This document shows, in pieces, positions 16,991-26,007 of a stretch of 51,386 nt of DNA. The position numbers and the translations under genes were made by a program. This DNA is from Acidobacteriaceae bacterium (GTDB lineage Bacteria > Acidobacteriota > Terriglobia > Terriglobales > Acidobacteriaceae). Numbering within the stretch: the first letter of the stretch is position 1; the number at the start of each line of letters is the position of its first letter. Under the pieces are notes generated by a model. That model did no database searches. It was given only the letters and a program-made list of their open reading frames with translations, and was not told the origin of the DNA. The stretch is from contig PLBE01000096.1 of assembly GCA_003134435.1 (NCBI GenBank), positions 1 to 51,386 of the forward strand, written 5' to 3'.

Positions 16991-17016
16991 AAGCATAGTG
17001 CACAAAGCATAGTGCA
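16991..17016. repeat. Two direct repeats in the 5' leader of the sugar operon
   Basis: AAGCATAGTGCA occurs at 16991-17002 and 17005-17016, a period of 14. The repeats sit between the predicted -10 box and the aldolase start, so they would fall in the early transcript or act as a downstream operator. Confidence 0.5.
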
Positions 17017-17027
17017 GCATGGGAGTC

Positions 17028-17056
17028 AAAATAGCTCGTATGTGATCGATTGTCAA
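17028..17056 (-). promoter_or_regulatory. Predicted sigma-70-type promoter of the aldolase-kinase-isomerase operon
   Basis: On the minus strand, a perfect -35 box TTGACA (17051-17056) is followed after 17 bases by TATTTT (17028-17033) as -10. The -35 overlaps the last codon and stop of the DeoR-type regulator. The spacer contains one copy of the repeated 12-mer described at 17040. Confidence 0.6.
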
Positions 17057-17082
17057 CCGTTTTTGATTACATGTGATCGATT
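17040..17082. promoter_or_regulatory. Candidate operator: two direct repeats 31 bp apart
   Basis: ATGTGATCGATT occurs at 17040-17051, inside the -35/-10 spacer, and again at 17071-17082, inside the 3' end of the regulator gene. Centre distance is 31 bp, about three helical turns, so both would face the same side of DNA. The second copy is part of the near-palindrome GATTACATGTGATC. The adjacent DeoR-family protein is the obvious candidate to bind here. Confidence 0.5.
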
Positions 17083-17877
17083 TCGCCGCCCTGATGAGTT
17101 GGGCTGCTCCATGGGCGCCACGATGACTTCAAGTCCGGATTCCCGCAAGTCGCTGATGTACTTCGTATCCGTGGCCGCGTCCGTTACCAGGACATTGATC
17201 TCGTCGACTGGGCCGACATAGGCGAACGACTGCTTGCCGAATTTCGTGTGATCGGCGAGAGCAATGCGCGTCTTCGCGGCCCGGACGATCATTTTCTTGA
17301 TCTGCGCTTCGGCATGGTTGGCGGTCGAGATTCCGTATCCGGGATCGATCGCGCTGACCCCCAGCACAGCTTTGTCGAGCCGAATTTCCGAGAGCGCACG
17401 TTGTGCCCATTCTCCTGAAAAATAAACGGTGTCTTTTTGCAGGTCTCCGCCGGTGCACAACACGGTGACTCCAGCGCTGTGCTGCAGCTGGCCGACGATT
17501 GTGGGTGAGTTTGTGACGACGGTTAGGCGATTGCGATTATGCAAGCGCCCAGCCAGTTCCACTACTGTCGTGCTGCCTTCCAGAAATACTGTGTCCCCGT
17601 CGAGGATCAGTTTTTCCGCCTCGCGCGCGATGGCTTGCTTTTCCTCGCTGTTGCTGCGCGCCAGCGTTTCGTAGGACGGCTGAAATTTGGTGCTCGACAT
17701 CCGGGATACCGCGCCGCCGTGCGAGCGAACCAGTACGCCTTCCTGTTCGAGGGCCGCGAGATCTCGGCGAATGGTTGCGGGGGTAACGTCAAGCAGGCTG
17801 CAAAGCTCCGACGCACTGATCGTGCGCCGTGTGCTGAGAATCTCGCGAATACGAAATCTGCGCTCTTCGGCTAGCAT
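17053..17877 (-). CDS. DeoR-family transcriptional regulator
   Basis: About 274 residues from ATG 17877 (MLAEERRFRIREILSTRRTIS); the frame is open to 17925 but the family normally starts at this motif. Residues about 1-60 form the DeoR helix-turn-helix, with the signature ISASELCSLLDVTPATIRRDLAALEQEGVLVR. The rest is the DeoRC sugar-phosphate sensor domain (GDTVFLEGSTTVVELAGRL, LTVVTNSPTIVGQL, DHTKFGKQSF). These regulators usually repress sugar operons and are released by a phosphorylated sugar. It lies just upstream of the sugar operon in the same direction and is divergent from the TonB-dependent receptor, so it may control both. Confidence 0.92.
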   Translation of the reverse strand: MLAEERRFRIREILSTRRTISASELCSLLDVTPATIRRDLAALEQEGVLVRSHGGAVSRMSSTKFQPSYETLARSNSEEKQAIAREAEKLILDGDTVFLEGSTTVVELAGRLHNRNRLTVVTNSPTIVGQLQHSAGVTVLCTGGDLQKDTVYFSGEWAQRALSEIRLDKAVLGVSAIDPGYGISTANHAEAQIKKMIVRAAKTRIALADHTKFGKQSFAYVGPVDEINVLVTDAATDTKYISDLRESGLEVIVAPMEQPNSSGRRNRSHVIKNG

Positions 17878-18014
17878 GAAACTCTGCTTTCCCCCTTCAT
17901 GGACTCGAGCCCGGGGCCGATTCATCTTACATCCGCGCCTCCCGGATTTGCAGGAAACGCAATTTCGACACGCCCGCGTTCGAGGAAAATGCTATCTGGA
18001 AACAAACAAAACGG

Positions 18015-18042
18015 TTGACAAACGATCATATTATGATACATT
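18015..18042 (+). promoter_or_regulatory. Predicted promoter with embedded perfect palindrome, upstream of the TonB-dependent receptor
   Basis: A perfect TTGACA (18015-18020) is followed after 16 bases by TACATT (18037-18042). The spacer holds the 13-bp perfect palindrome ATCATATTATGAT (18025-18037), the usual layout of a repressor site. A long leader of about 70 bases separates it from the ATG, which has AGAGG eight bases upstream. Confidence 0.55.
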
Positions 18043-18111
18043 TCGATCCCTAATTGTGATTTCGAACGGGCCAGGATCGGTCTTTCTCAAATTCTCGCCT
18101 AGAGGTCATTC

Positions 18112-21100
18112 ATGACGAACAATTCTGTACACACCCGCTCGCTGTGCTCTGTATTGGTGGCCATTGCAGTCTTAACCGGTATTGCTGCCGGCCAGAAGGA
18201 TTCGGGCGCAGTCGCGGGAATCGTCCGCGATTCTGGCGGAGCGGTGGTGGGTGAGGCCAGGGTGACGGTCACCGATGTTGACCGCGGCAACTCCGTCGTC
18301 TGCCAGACAAATACCCAGGGAGAATACGTTGCGAGTCCTTTGAAAATTGGGCGTTACAACATCACCGTCGAGAAGGCGGGGTTCAAGAAAACGACCGTCG
18401 GGCCGGTAGTCGTCAACATTCAGGAACGCCCCGCCGTGGACGTGACGTTGCTGGTAGGGAGCATCAACGAAAGCGTCACCGTCACCGCCGAAGGTTCGCA
18501 ACTGCAGACTGAGACCTCGGATCTGGGCCAGGTGGTGGACAGTCGGCGCATCAATGCGCTTCCATTGAATGGCCGGAATTATGCTCAACTGGCGCTCCTG
18601 GGCGCGGGCGTCGCTCCCGCTGAGCCAGGGTCGCGCGTCGAAACCACTTTTGGATTCAGTGCTGGAGGTGCGCGGTCGCTCCAGAACAACTTCCTGCTCG
18701 ACGGCATCGACAATAACGCAAATTTGGGTGACGTCCTGAACGGGTCCGCTTACGTGGTCCAGCCAGCGGTGGACGCGATTGCCGAGTTCAAGGTAGAGAC
18801 CAATTCCTACAGCGCAGAATTCGGCCGCGGCAACGGCGCCATCATGAACGCCGTGATCAAATCCGGGACCAATCAGGTTCACGGCGACCTGTGGGAGTTT
18901 CTTCGGAACGAAAAGGTGGATGCCACCAATGCCTTCGACCAATTCGGACAACAGCCTTATAAGCAGAATCAGTTCGGTTTCACGCTGGGCGGCCCGATCG
19001 TAAAGAACAAAATGTTCCTCTTCGGGGACTATGAAGGATTGCGGATTCGACAAGGCTTGCCACAGTTGTCGACGGTTCCGACGCAAGCTGAAATTGGCGG
19101 AGATTTCTCGGCCCTTCTTTACAATACTCCGACCGGCAATCCAACGGTTGCTCCTCAGGTCGATCCCAACACCGGTCTTCCCATCCCGGGCACGACGGCG
19201 CTCGATTGCTCCGGAAATCCCACTTATCTGGGGGAAGTATTCAACTCTCGCCTGGCGATCAACAGCTACGCTTCCAATCCCAACGGCTTTTGCGGAGTCC
19301 CCATCGGAGGCTACGCCCCAGGCGGACTGCCCACCAATATCTTTCCATCCGGGAGCGGATGCCCGGGATGCATCGATCCGCTGGCCGCGCGTCTGGCCGC
19401 CCTCTTTCCCGCCTCCAATACCACAGAGGGAGGTGGCAACAACTACCTCGCCGATCCCAAACGTACGGAAACTGAAGACAAATTCGATACTCGCTTTGAC
19501 TACACGATCAGCGCGAAGGATAACTTCTTTTCCCGCTTCAGCGATGGCAGGGACAGTACGTTCTTGCCCTCACCGTTCAACAACGCCCTTGACGGTGGAG
19601 GCTTTCAGGATGGCTATAGCGAAAACTCAGCGCAAGGCCTGGCGGCTAGCGAAGTTCATTCCTTTAACAGCAACCTCATCAATGAGGTTCGTTTTGGTTT
19701 CAATCGACTGAATTCACATCGCTTCAATCTCAACTACAACGTGAACGAATCGCAGATCCTCGGCTTTCCCGGAGTTCCATTCGGACCGGATATTGGCGGC
19801 CTGCCCTCGCTCAGTTTCAGCGATGGCACCGCCGCGATTGGGAGTTCTGGTTATCAGCCCTCCATCGAAAAGCAGCATAGTTACGTGTTCACCGATAATC
19901 TTAGTTGGGCTCATGGACGACATGCGGCCAAGTTCGGCACTGAACTTCGCTTCGAACAGTTCACCATCTACCAGCCCGCCGCTCCTCGCGGAACCATGAG
20001 CTTCGGCAGCGACTTTACTGACAATCCTGCCTCCCCGGGATCCGGGGGCGAAGCCATCGCCACGTTCCTTCTCGGCATCCCGGACGGAGGCTCGATTACG
20101 AATCTCCACAACGTTGTCTATAACCGTCAGATCTACGCCGTGTATGCGCTCGATGACTTCAAACTCACACCCCAGCTCACGCTGAACCTCGGGCTTCGCT
20201 ATGAACTCTTTACGACGATTAAAGAAGCGGATAATCAGGCGGCCACTTTTGACCTCAGTTCCCTCGCTCTGATCGTTCCCAAGGGACAAGACGCTCAGCT
20301 GACGCCGACGATCGCCTCTGAACTCACACTGCAGCGCACAGGTTCGAACGGGCTGATTCGCCCTGACCGCAATAATTTCGCGCCCCGCATCGGCTTCTCT
20401 TACCAACTCAGTCACAAGCTCGTTCTTCGGAGTGGCTATGGCATCTTCTACGGCGGTCAGGAAAATGGCCCATTCTCCAACCCCAGCCCCGGCTTCAACC
20501 CGCCCTTCTTTGTCACCCAGCAGTTCGTCCCGCCCTGTAGCGCCGCGTCGGCAAATCCTGCCGGTCTGGATTGTTCGATCTCGACCGCGAATTCCGGTCT
20601 GCCGTTGAACGTACTGTCGAATGGTTTCCCCGCCAGTTCGCTCACTGACCCGAATACTCCTAGCCTGTATTCCATTGACCCGCACTTGGTCACGCCCTAT
20701 ATGCAACAGTGGCACCTCGGCCTGGAGTACCAGTTGCCTGCTGATACGGTCCTCGAAGTTTCTTACGCAGGTTCTCGCGGATTGAAACTGTTTGCTTTCT
20801 ACAACGGCAACCAGGTGCCAGGAGGCGACACCAATGCATCGGATCCTACGGCACCGCGTCGGCCGGCTCATGGAGTAACACCCGGCGCCACGGGCGATCA
20901 ATGTACGTTGGACGCGTATTACAATAATCCCGCCATTTATAACTGCAATCCCGCCCTGGACGCGAGCATTGCCACTTTCCGCTCGAATACACAGTCGAAC
21001 TACAACTCCCTGCAAGCGCGTCTCGAGAAGCGCTACTCTCACGGACTGCAGTACGAAGCTGCCTACACCTTTGCGCACGCTCTCGACAACGCTTCCAGCG

Positions 21101-21798
21101 CCAGTCTTGGATCTGTCAACAACGGTGATTTCCGTGACCAGACCAACCCCAATCTGGAATATGGCAATGCAGACTTCGACGTGCGTCACCGCTTTGTGTT
21201 CAGCTATACCTACGATTTGCCTTTCGGCCGTGGCCGCACCTTTGGCCAGAATTCTTCCCGGGTCGCGAACGCAATTCTCGGTGACTGGCAAATGAACGGG
21301 GTCTTTTCCGCGGCCACCGGGAACTACTACACCGCAACGGACGTGGTATCGGTGTCCAACGCGGACTGCGGCGGGTTTGTCGCATTTCAGTGTTCCCGTC
21401 CGAACTTAGTCGGCAACCCCAACGCCCGCCCCTGCGTTCCCGGAACTCTTTTCAACACCTGTGCTTTCGAGCACAACACGGCCCAGGGAACATTCGGGAA
21501 TGCCGGGCGCAACATCATCAAGGGGCCCGGATACAAAACCTGGGATACGTCTTTCGTGAAAGAGATCCCCATTCGTGATCAAATGCACTTCGAATTCCGC
21601 GCGGAATTATTCAACGTGCTCAACCACGTGAACTATTTGTTCGGGAGCTTTGGCGCCATCAGTGTCGAGCCGACGCCGCTCGAGCTTGACCCCAACAATG
21701 TGAATACCGTTTCCAATCCGAGGGCCAGCAATTTCGGATATGCTCTGGCGGCGCGCGCGCCACGACAGGTGCAATTTGCGCTCAAGTTTTATTTCTGA
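18112..21798 (+). CDS. Oar-like TonB-dependent receptor with N-terminal carboxypeptidase-regulatory-like domain
   Basis: 1228 residues. A signal peptide (about 1-27, SLCSVLVAIAVLTGIAAG) is followed by a carboxypeptidase-regulatory-like domain (about 30-115: GAVAGIVRDSGGAVVGEARVTV ... GFKKTTV), a plug-like region (about 120-250: NALPLNGRNYAQLALLGAGV, NNFLLDGIDNN, SAEFGRGNGAIMNAVIKSGT) and a long beta-barrel ending QFALKFYF with terminal Phe. This is the acidobacterial Oar/OmpA-related receptor architecture, thought to import large ligands such as oligosaccharides or peptides across the outer membrane. A DeoR regulator is divergent upstream and a glycosidase is convergent downstream, so a saccharide ligand is likely here. 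Confidence 0.93.
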   Translation: MTNNSVHTRSLCSVLVAIAVLTGIAAGQKDSGAVAGIVRDSGGAVVGEARVTVTDVDRGNSVVCQTNTQGEYVASPLKIGRYNITVEKAGFKKTTVGPVVVNIQERPAVDVTLLVGSINESVTVTAEGSQLQTETSDLGQVVDSRRINALPLNGRNYAQLALLGAGVAPAEPGSRVETTFGFSAGGARSLQNNFLLDGIDNNANLGDVLNGSAYVVQPAVDAIAEFKVETNSYSAEFGRGNGAIMNAVIKSGTNQVHGDLWEFLRNEKVDATNAFDQFGQQPYKQNQFGFTLGGPIVKNKMFLFGDYEGLRIRQGLPQLSTVPTQAEIGGDFSALLYNTPTGNPTVAPQVDPNTGLPIPGTTALDCSGNPTYLGEVFNSRLAINSYASNPNGFCGVPIGGYAPGGLPTNIFPSGSGCPGCIDPLAARLAALFPASNTTEGGGNNYLADPKRTETEDKFDTRFDYTISAKDNFFSRFSDGRDSTFLPSPFNNALDGGGFQDGYSENSAQGLAASEVHSFNSNLINEVRFGFNRLNSHRFNLNYNVNESQILGFPGVPFGPDIGGLPSLSFSDGTAAIGSSGYQPSIEKQHSYVFTDNLSWAHGRHAAKFGTELRFEQFTIYQPAAPRGTMSFGSDFTDNPASPGSGGEAIATFLLGIPDGGSITNLHNVVYNRQIYAVYALDDFKLTPQLTLNLGLRYELFTTIKEADNQAATFDLSSLALIVPKGQDAQLTPTIASELTLQRTGSNGLIRPDRNNFAPRIGFSYQLSHKLVLRSGYGIFYGGQENGPFSNPSPGFNPPFFVTQQFVPPCSAASANPAGLDCSISTANSGLPLNVLSNGFPASSLTDPNTPSLYSIDPHLVTPYMQQWHLGLEYQLPADTVLEVSYAGSRGLKLFAFYNGNQVPGGDTNASDPTAPRRPAHGVTPGATGDQCTLDAYYNNPAIYNCNPALDASIATFRSNTQSNYNSLQARLEKRYSHGLQYEAAYTFAHALDNASSASLGSVNNGDFRDQTNPNLEYGNADFDVRHRFVFSYTYDLPFGRGRTFGQNSSRVANAILGDWQMNGVFSAATGNYYTATDVVSVSNADCGGFVAFQCSRPNLVGNPNARPCVPGTLFNTCAFEHNTAQGTFGNAGRNIIKGPGYKTWDTSFVKEIPIRDQMHFEFRAELFNVLNHVNYLFGSFGAISVEPTPLELDPNNVNTVSNPRASNFGYALAARAPRQVQFALKFYF

Positions 21799-21872
21799 CT
21801 TTCGATTAACTGCTCCCGTTGCTGCGATGTCAACCCTCTATCGAACACTCGCACCGTGGACGCGAAAGTCGT

Positions 21873-24410
21873 TCAATGCTCCGTCTGGAAGCGAGTCGGC
21901 GGCGGGAATGAGACCGTGCCACTTACGTTGACGGTGAAACGCTCCTCCGCCGAAACTCCGTCGAGGCCCTCCACCACGAGTCGCACATTGTGGTTTCCGG
22001 CCACCGTGAATGTGTGGTTGAGCTTCTTTCCTTCAGCGCTTGTCCCATCCCCGAAGTCCCACCGATAGGCGAGAACGGGAACTCCCTCCGTTTCAACCTG
22101 GCAAACAAATTCGATATCCTCCCCAACTCTGGCGTTCTTGGGAGCTTGTATGGCTGCCGCGGGAGCGGCAGCTGGAATCGAAGAGTCAACAATCGCGACG
22201 AGTCTCACGGAGTGGGCCGGAATGTCGAGGCGAATGGAATCACCTTCCAGCGCCAACCGGTGCGCTGGTTCGAGGCCGTCAAGCAATTTGTAACCGCGGC
22301 CAGCCGGAAGATTGAGATCGGAAAGCGAAAAAGTTCTGGATTTGTCTTGTTCAGTCCAGTTGAACACCGTCAATCGCGACTGCCGCCGATCCGCTCGCAG
22401 CAGGAAAACGCTCGGCTGCTCGTCTTCAGCACGATAACTGAGGAGATCCAGTGGCACCGAGGCACGCCCGAGTCTTGCCATTTGCAGCAAGTAAGGATTG
22501 GTGAGGAGTGTCACGCGATCCGCATCGGCGCCCAGGGTTGGAAGATCGTCGCCGATCTCGAACAACCCTCCAGACACCGCGGATAAAGCGATCGAAACCT
22601 GCGCCTCATTGAGTGCGAGAGGAGCCTGGATTTCCCGTTCTTCCATCAGTTGCCGCGACACCGTAAAGGCGTCGGGATCGCTGAGGAAGAAGTTTCGGTG
22701 CATGTAGAAACGCGCCGCGATTCCGGGTGCAGCTTCTTTGCTGCGCACAAAAAGGTGTCCCGTGTCCTGCGAAATTCGGCCGTCATCCACCAGGCCGACT
22801 GGATTGAGCATCGGACTACCGTCTTTGTCCAGCAGAACGTGCTCGCCGACCGCGCTTCGAATGACTTCCAGACCAATCCGCTGAGCTTCCAGTGCGGTTG
22901 TATTCGGCCGGAAATAGCGACCCTCGATGGCCGTATTGTCCATGAAGTCGAGCTTGATATACCGCACTCCCCACTGGTTGACGAGCCAGCGGTAAGTGTC
23001 GCGGAGATGGTCTTGCGCGCCCGGGTTGGTCGTATCCAACACGAAGACCCGCTCCGAAGGCACTTCCTCCGCAGTTGTGATCTGGATGGCCTGCCCACTC
23101 GAATTTTGCACCAGCCAATCCTTATGGTGTTCGTACACCCAACTCCGCTCGCCCACCTCGAAGGGGGCCGTCCACACACCGATCTTGAGTCCCAGCCTGG
23201 AAATGTTCTGGGTCAAAGGCCCCATTCCGTGGGGAAATTGCGAGGCGTTCGGCGTCGTATATTCGTTGCGGGAGTAACCGTAGCCAAGGTCAAAATGAAA
23301 GTAATCGTAACCCAGCGACTTCAGGTGCTGCGCGAGCCATTGCGCATTGGTGAACGCGCTGCCTTCCGCGATCTTCGTGTAGTAAGAAGTCCAGCTCCAC
23401 CAGCCCAGCATGTTTTCTTCCGGTATTCGACCGTGATGCAGGGTGCGAATCGCGGCACCGTAGTTTTCAAGCTGCGTCAGGTAGTTCGTCCCGGCGGCAA
23501 ACATCAAACGCTCGGAACTAACGCTTCCGCCGCCGACGAGCGGTAGATTCAGCTCCACCAGATTCGCCGCCGGACCGTCATGCAGTCCCGATTCCGGGTC
23601 GGAGCCTTGGATCTCCGTCGTGCCCGTGGAATCGATGGTGAAGGACTCGATCCGCGGGCCGTTGGATTCGCGTCTGGTCTTTAAATGCATGATGGTTAGG
23701 AAACGATCTGAGGATAGAGCTCCGAAGAACACGCTGGCTTTACTCTGCTGGTTGTACACAAGTTGACTACCAACCGCGCGGTGCATCCCGCCGGGCGCCT
23801 GGCCCAGGTCGTAAATGCGAAGCGGCGGCCAGTCTTCGCTGAAGCTATCGGACAACACCCGGTCTGAACTTTCCCTGGCGCCGAGGTTAAGGACTGACTC
23901 GCCTGTGGCCTCCAGGCAGCGGACGCTCTCGACCGACAACGTAGATGCTCCCTGATTTGACACCACAACTTGAACATCGCCGAACGGTTGTTCGTCGTAA
24001 GTTCGAATTGTGTACGTCAAGACTGGACGTTCCGGAAGCCCTCTCGATGTGACCGTCACTTGATGGCCCTTGCCGAGCACGTCCTCGAACGAGGATTCCG
24101 AAACTTGGTGGTCAGGGTAATCCGTCGACGTGATCCACTCGTGGTTGACCTCCGCCGCCACTCTCGCTCGAAGAACAATGGGCAAGTCCGCGGCTTGGGC
24201 AATGGTGTATGTGCCGTCTTGAGGTCGGATGCTTACGCGCAAACCGCTATTCTTAAGGGTGACGTCTGCGGCACCAGCTATGCGAGCGGATAGCGCAACG
24301 GCGGCAAACAGAACGAGCTTGGGCAACCAACAATTGGCGGAAGATTGGGCCGACAGGGCACGTCTACGGTCCGCGTTGACTTGGCGGCTGCACGCTCTTT
24401 CCCTCGCCAA
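21873..24410 (-). CDS. Secreted clan-D glycoside hydrolase (GH36-like alpha-galactosidase type) with C-terminal PKD domain
   Basis: About 845 residues from a TTG at 24410 with GGGAGG four bases upstream. A hydrophobic export segment (LPKLVLFAAVALSARIAGA) follows a long basic N-region. The middle carries GH36-type blocks: LGWWSWTSYYTKI, LGYDYFHFDLGYGYS, LGLKIGVWTAPFEVGERSWVY, GVRYIKLDFMDN with the presumed nucleophile Asp, and VDDGRISQDTG with a candidate acid/base Asp. After an all-beta C-domain comes a PKD domain (about the last 75 residues, VLAYRWDFGDGTSAEGKKLNHTF). It should hydrolyse alpha-linked galactosides or related sugars outside the cell or in the periplasm. It is convergent with the TonB-dependent receptor and probably supplies its substrate. 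True specificity is uncertain. Confidence 0.82.
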   Translation of the reverse strand: MARERACSRQVNADRRRALSAQSSANCWLPKLVLFAAVALSARIAGAADVTLKNSGLRVSIRPQDGTYTIAQAADLPIVLRARVAAEVNHEWITSTDYPDHQVSESSFEDVLGKGHQVTVTSRGLPERPVLTYTIRTYDEQPFGDVQVVVSNQGASTLSVESVRCLEATGESVLNLGARESSDRVLSDSFSEDWPPLRIYDLGQAPGGMHRAVGSQLVYNQQSKASVFFGALSSDRFLTIMHLKTRRESNGPRIESFTIDSTGTTEIQGSDPESGLHDGPAANLVELNLPLVGGGSVSSERLMFAAGTNYLTQLENYGAAIRTLHHGRIPEENMLGWWSWTSYYTKIAEGSAFTNAQWLAQHLKSLGYDYFHFDLGYGYSRNEYTTPNASQFPHGMGPLTQNISRLGLKIGVWTAPFEVGERSWVYEHHKDWLVQNSSGQAIQITTAEEVPSERVFVLDTTNPGAQDHLRDTYRWLVNQWGVRYIKLDFMDNTAIEGRYFRPNTTALEAQRIGLEVIRSAVGEHVLLDKDGSPMLNPVGLVDDGRISQDTGHLFVRSKEAAPGIAARFYMHRNFFLSDPDAFTVSRQLMEEREIQAPLALNEAQVSIALSAVSGGLFEIGDDLPTLGADADRVTLLTNPYLLQMARLGRASVPLDLLSYRAEDEQPSVFLLRADRRQSRLTVFNWTEQDKSRTFSLSDLNLPAGRGYKLLDGLEPAHRLALEGDSIRLDIPAHSVRLVAIVDSSIPAAAPAAAIQAPKNARVGEDIEFVCQVETEGVPVLAYRWDFGDGTSAEGKKLNHTFTVAGNHNVRLVVEGLDGVSAEERFTVNVSGTVSFPPPTRFQTEH

Positions 24411-24785
24411 AAAACCTCCCAAAAACTGTTCTGACTGTCAAAATCTCTACCAGTCGAACTCAAACGAACATATTAATACATAAAAGATGCGCATATAGTA
24501 ATCGTCCGGTCGGGTCGCTGGTGGCGGTCCCCATCCAAGGCTCGTGAGCACGAGTTTTGGCGAACGCCAGAACCTTTCGATGTGAGACCGCATCGCCGCG
24601 TCATGCCTGCAATCCCACCTTTCGTGGTTTCTGCCGGTCCAGCAAGACTCACTTCCAGCGGCCCTCCCACAATTAGAGACTCATGAGGTTGCTGAATTGC
24701 ATGCCACGGAAAGGAGCCCTCTAATCTGCAGAGCCAATGCCGACTGGGCCAGAAGTCCTATCCCCTGCGCCAGGCAGGGATGCCG
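24411..24785. other. Divergent intergenic region
   Basis: About 375 bases between the glycosidase and the methyltransferase genes. It includes an AT-rich patch around 24470-24500 with an inner palindrome TATTAATA that probably holds the glycosidase promoter; I could not pick a convincing -35. No gene is supportable here. Confidence 0.4.
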
Positions 24786-26003
24786 ATGCGATTCATGGAG
24801 AGATTTCAGATCACGCTGGTTACACCTCAGGGCCGCGCCGAGGACGACTCATTCCGGCGAGTGGCGCAGACACTCCAGTCCGGCTTACAGGCCTTGGGCT
24901 ACTCCGCCGACATCCAGGCCAACCTCTTCGATCCCGCCGCCACCAACATCTTTCTGGGCGCTCACCTGCTTTCTCCCCAGCAGACCGTAATCATTCCACC
25001 GGGATCGATTGTCTACAACCTCGAACCATTGGATGACCCCAACCTGCCAGATCATTATTGCAATCTGGCGCGTCAGTACGTGCTGTGGGATTGCAGTCTC
25101 AGCAATATTGCGAAGTGGCAGACCCTTTCGTGCGTCTATCCCCCCATCCATGTGCCTTTGGGACGCCTGCCCGAGTTAGGCCCATTCCCCGAGCCCGCGG
25201 TAAGCGACTCCAGTGAATCGGACATATTGCGCCGGGCCCTGCAGCAATCGGAAGGGCCGATCACCGTGGCCACCCATCATCCCCTTCCAAGGCTGCCGGA
25301 GCCTCAGGTCACTCATATCTCCAGCACTTCGCCATCGCCGCTAGTCGGCGCCCTTCAAGCCGCCTTCCATCTGGCTCTCGCCGGACGCAGCGATCTGGAT
25401 CCCGCTGTCCTCTCCATGGACGGTATGTCCGGCAAGAAATACCGCGCGCTCATCAACCATCTCATCAAGCGGCTGGATCATCCCAGATATCTCGAGATCG
25501 GCACCTGGGCCGGGTCCACTTTGTGTTCCGCCATCAACGGCAACTCGGTTCGCGCTACTGCCATCGATAATTGGTCGGAGTTCGGCGGCCCCAAGGCGCA
25601 GTTTCTCAATAATCTCGCCCGCTTCAAGACGCCCAGCGCCAACGTCTCCTTCATCGAAAGCGACTTCCGCAAGGTCGATTTCACACAACTCGGCCGCTTC
25701 AACGTCTACATGTTCGATGGACCCCACACTGCCGCCGATCAATTCGACGGCATCGCGCTCGTCCAACCCGCCCTCGACGACGAGTTCATCCTGATCGTCG
25801 ATGACTGGAACCACACGCCCGCCCGCGAGGGTACCCTGCGAGCGCTGCACAAACTGAATCTGTCCATTGTCCACGCTTACGAAATTCGCACCACCCTCGA
25901 TGGTTCGCATCCAACTGTCGCTCGCCAGGCCAGCGATTGGCACAACGGATACCTCATCGCCGTCATCGCCAAGCCGCAATTCCCGGCCCCTCCGACGCCA
26001 TAA
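24786..26003 (+). CDS. SAM-dependent methyltransferase with GT-like N-terminal extension
   Basis: About 405 residues (an alternative ATG at 24780 adds two). AGGGA lies five bases before the chosen start. The first 130 residues (FQITLVTPQGRAEDDSFRR ... SIVYNLEPLDD ... YVLWDCSLSNIAKWQ) are not methyltransferase-like; the NLE and WDCSLSNI segments resemble N-terminal portions of some glycosyltransferase-like proteins. From about residue 215 a class I methyltransferase domain follows (SGKKYRALINHL, motif I RYLEIGTWAGST, acidic AIDNWS, YMFDGPH, ILIVDDWNH). It likely modifies a sugar or glycan. The next gene starts four bases after its stop, so they are translationally linked. Confidence 0.72.
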   Translation: MRFMERFQITLVTPQGRAEDDSFRRVAQTLQSGLQALGYSADIQANLFDPAATNIFLGAHLLSPQQTVIIPPGSIVYNLEPLDDPNLPDHYCNLARQYVLWDCSLSNIAKWQTLSCVYPPIHVPLGRLPELGPFPEPAVSDSSESDILRRALQQSEGPITVATHHPLPRLPEPQVTHISSTSPSPLVGALQAAFHLALAGRSDLDPAVLSMDGMSGKKYRALINHLIKRLDHPRYLEIGTWAGSTLCSAINGNSVRATAIDNWSEFGGPKAQFLNNLARFKTPSANVSFIESDFRKVDFTQLGRFNVYMFDGPHTAADQFDGIALVQPALDDEFILIVDDWNHTPAREGTLRALHKLNLSIVHAYEIRTTLDGSHPTVARQASDWHNGYLIAVIAKPQFPAPPTP

Positions 26004-26007
26004 AACT

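Noticed and set aside
19714-21291. 525-codon frame antisense to the TonB-dependent receptor
   Set aside because: No signal peptide, motif or ribosome site; it falls within the barrel-coding region of the receptor.
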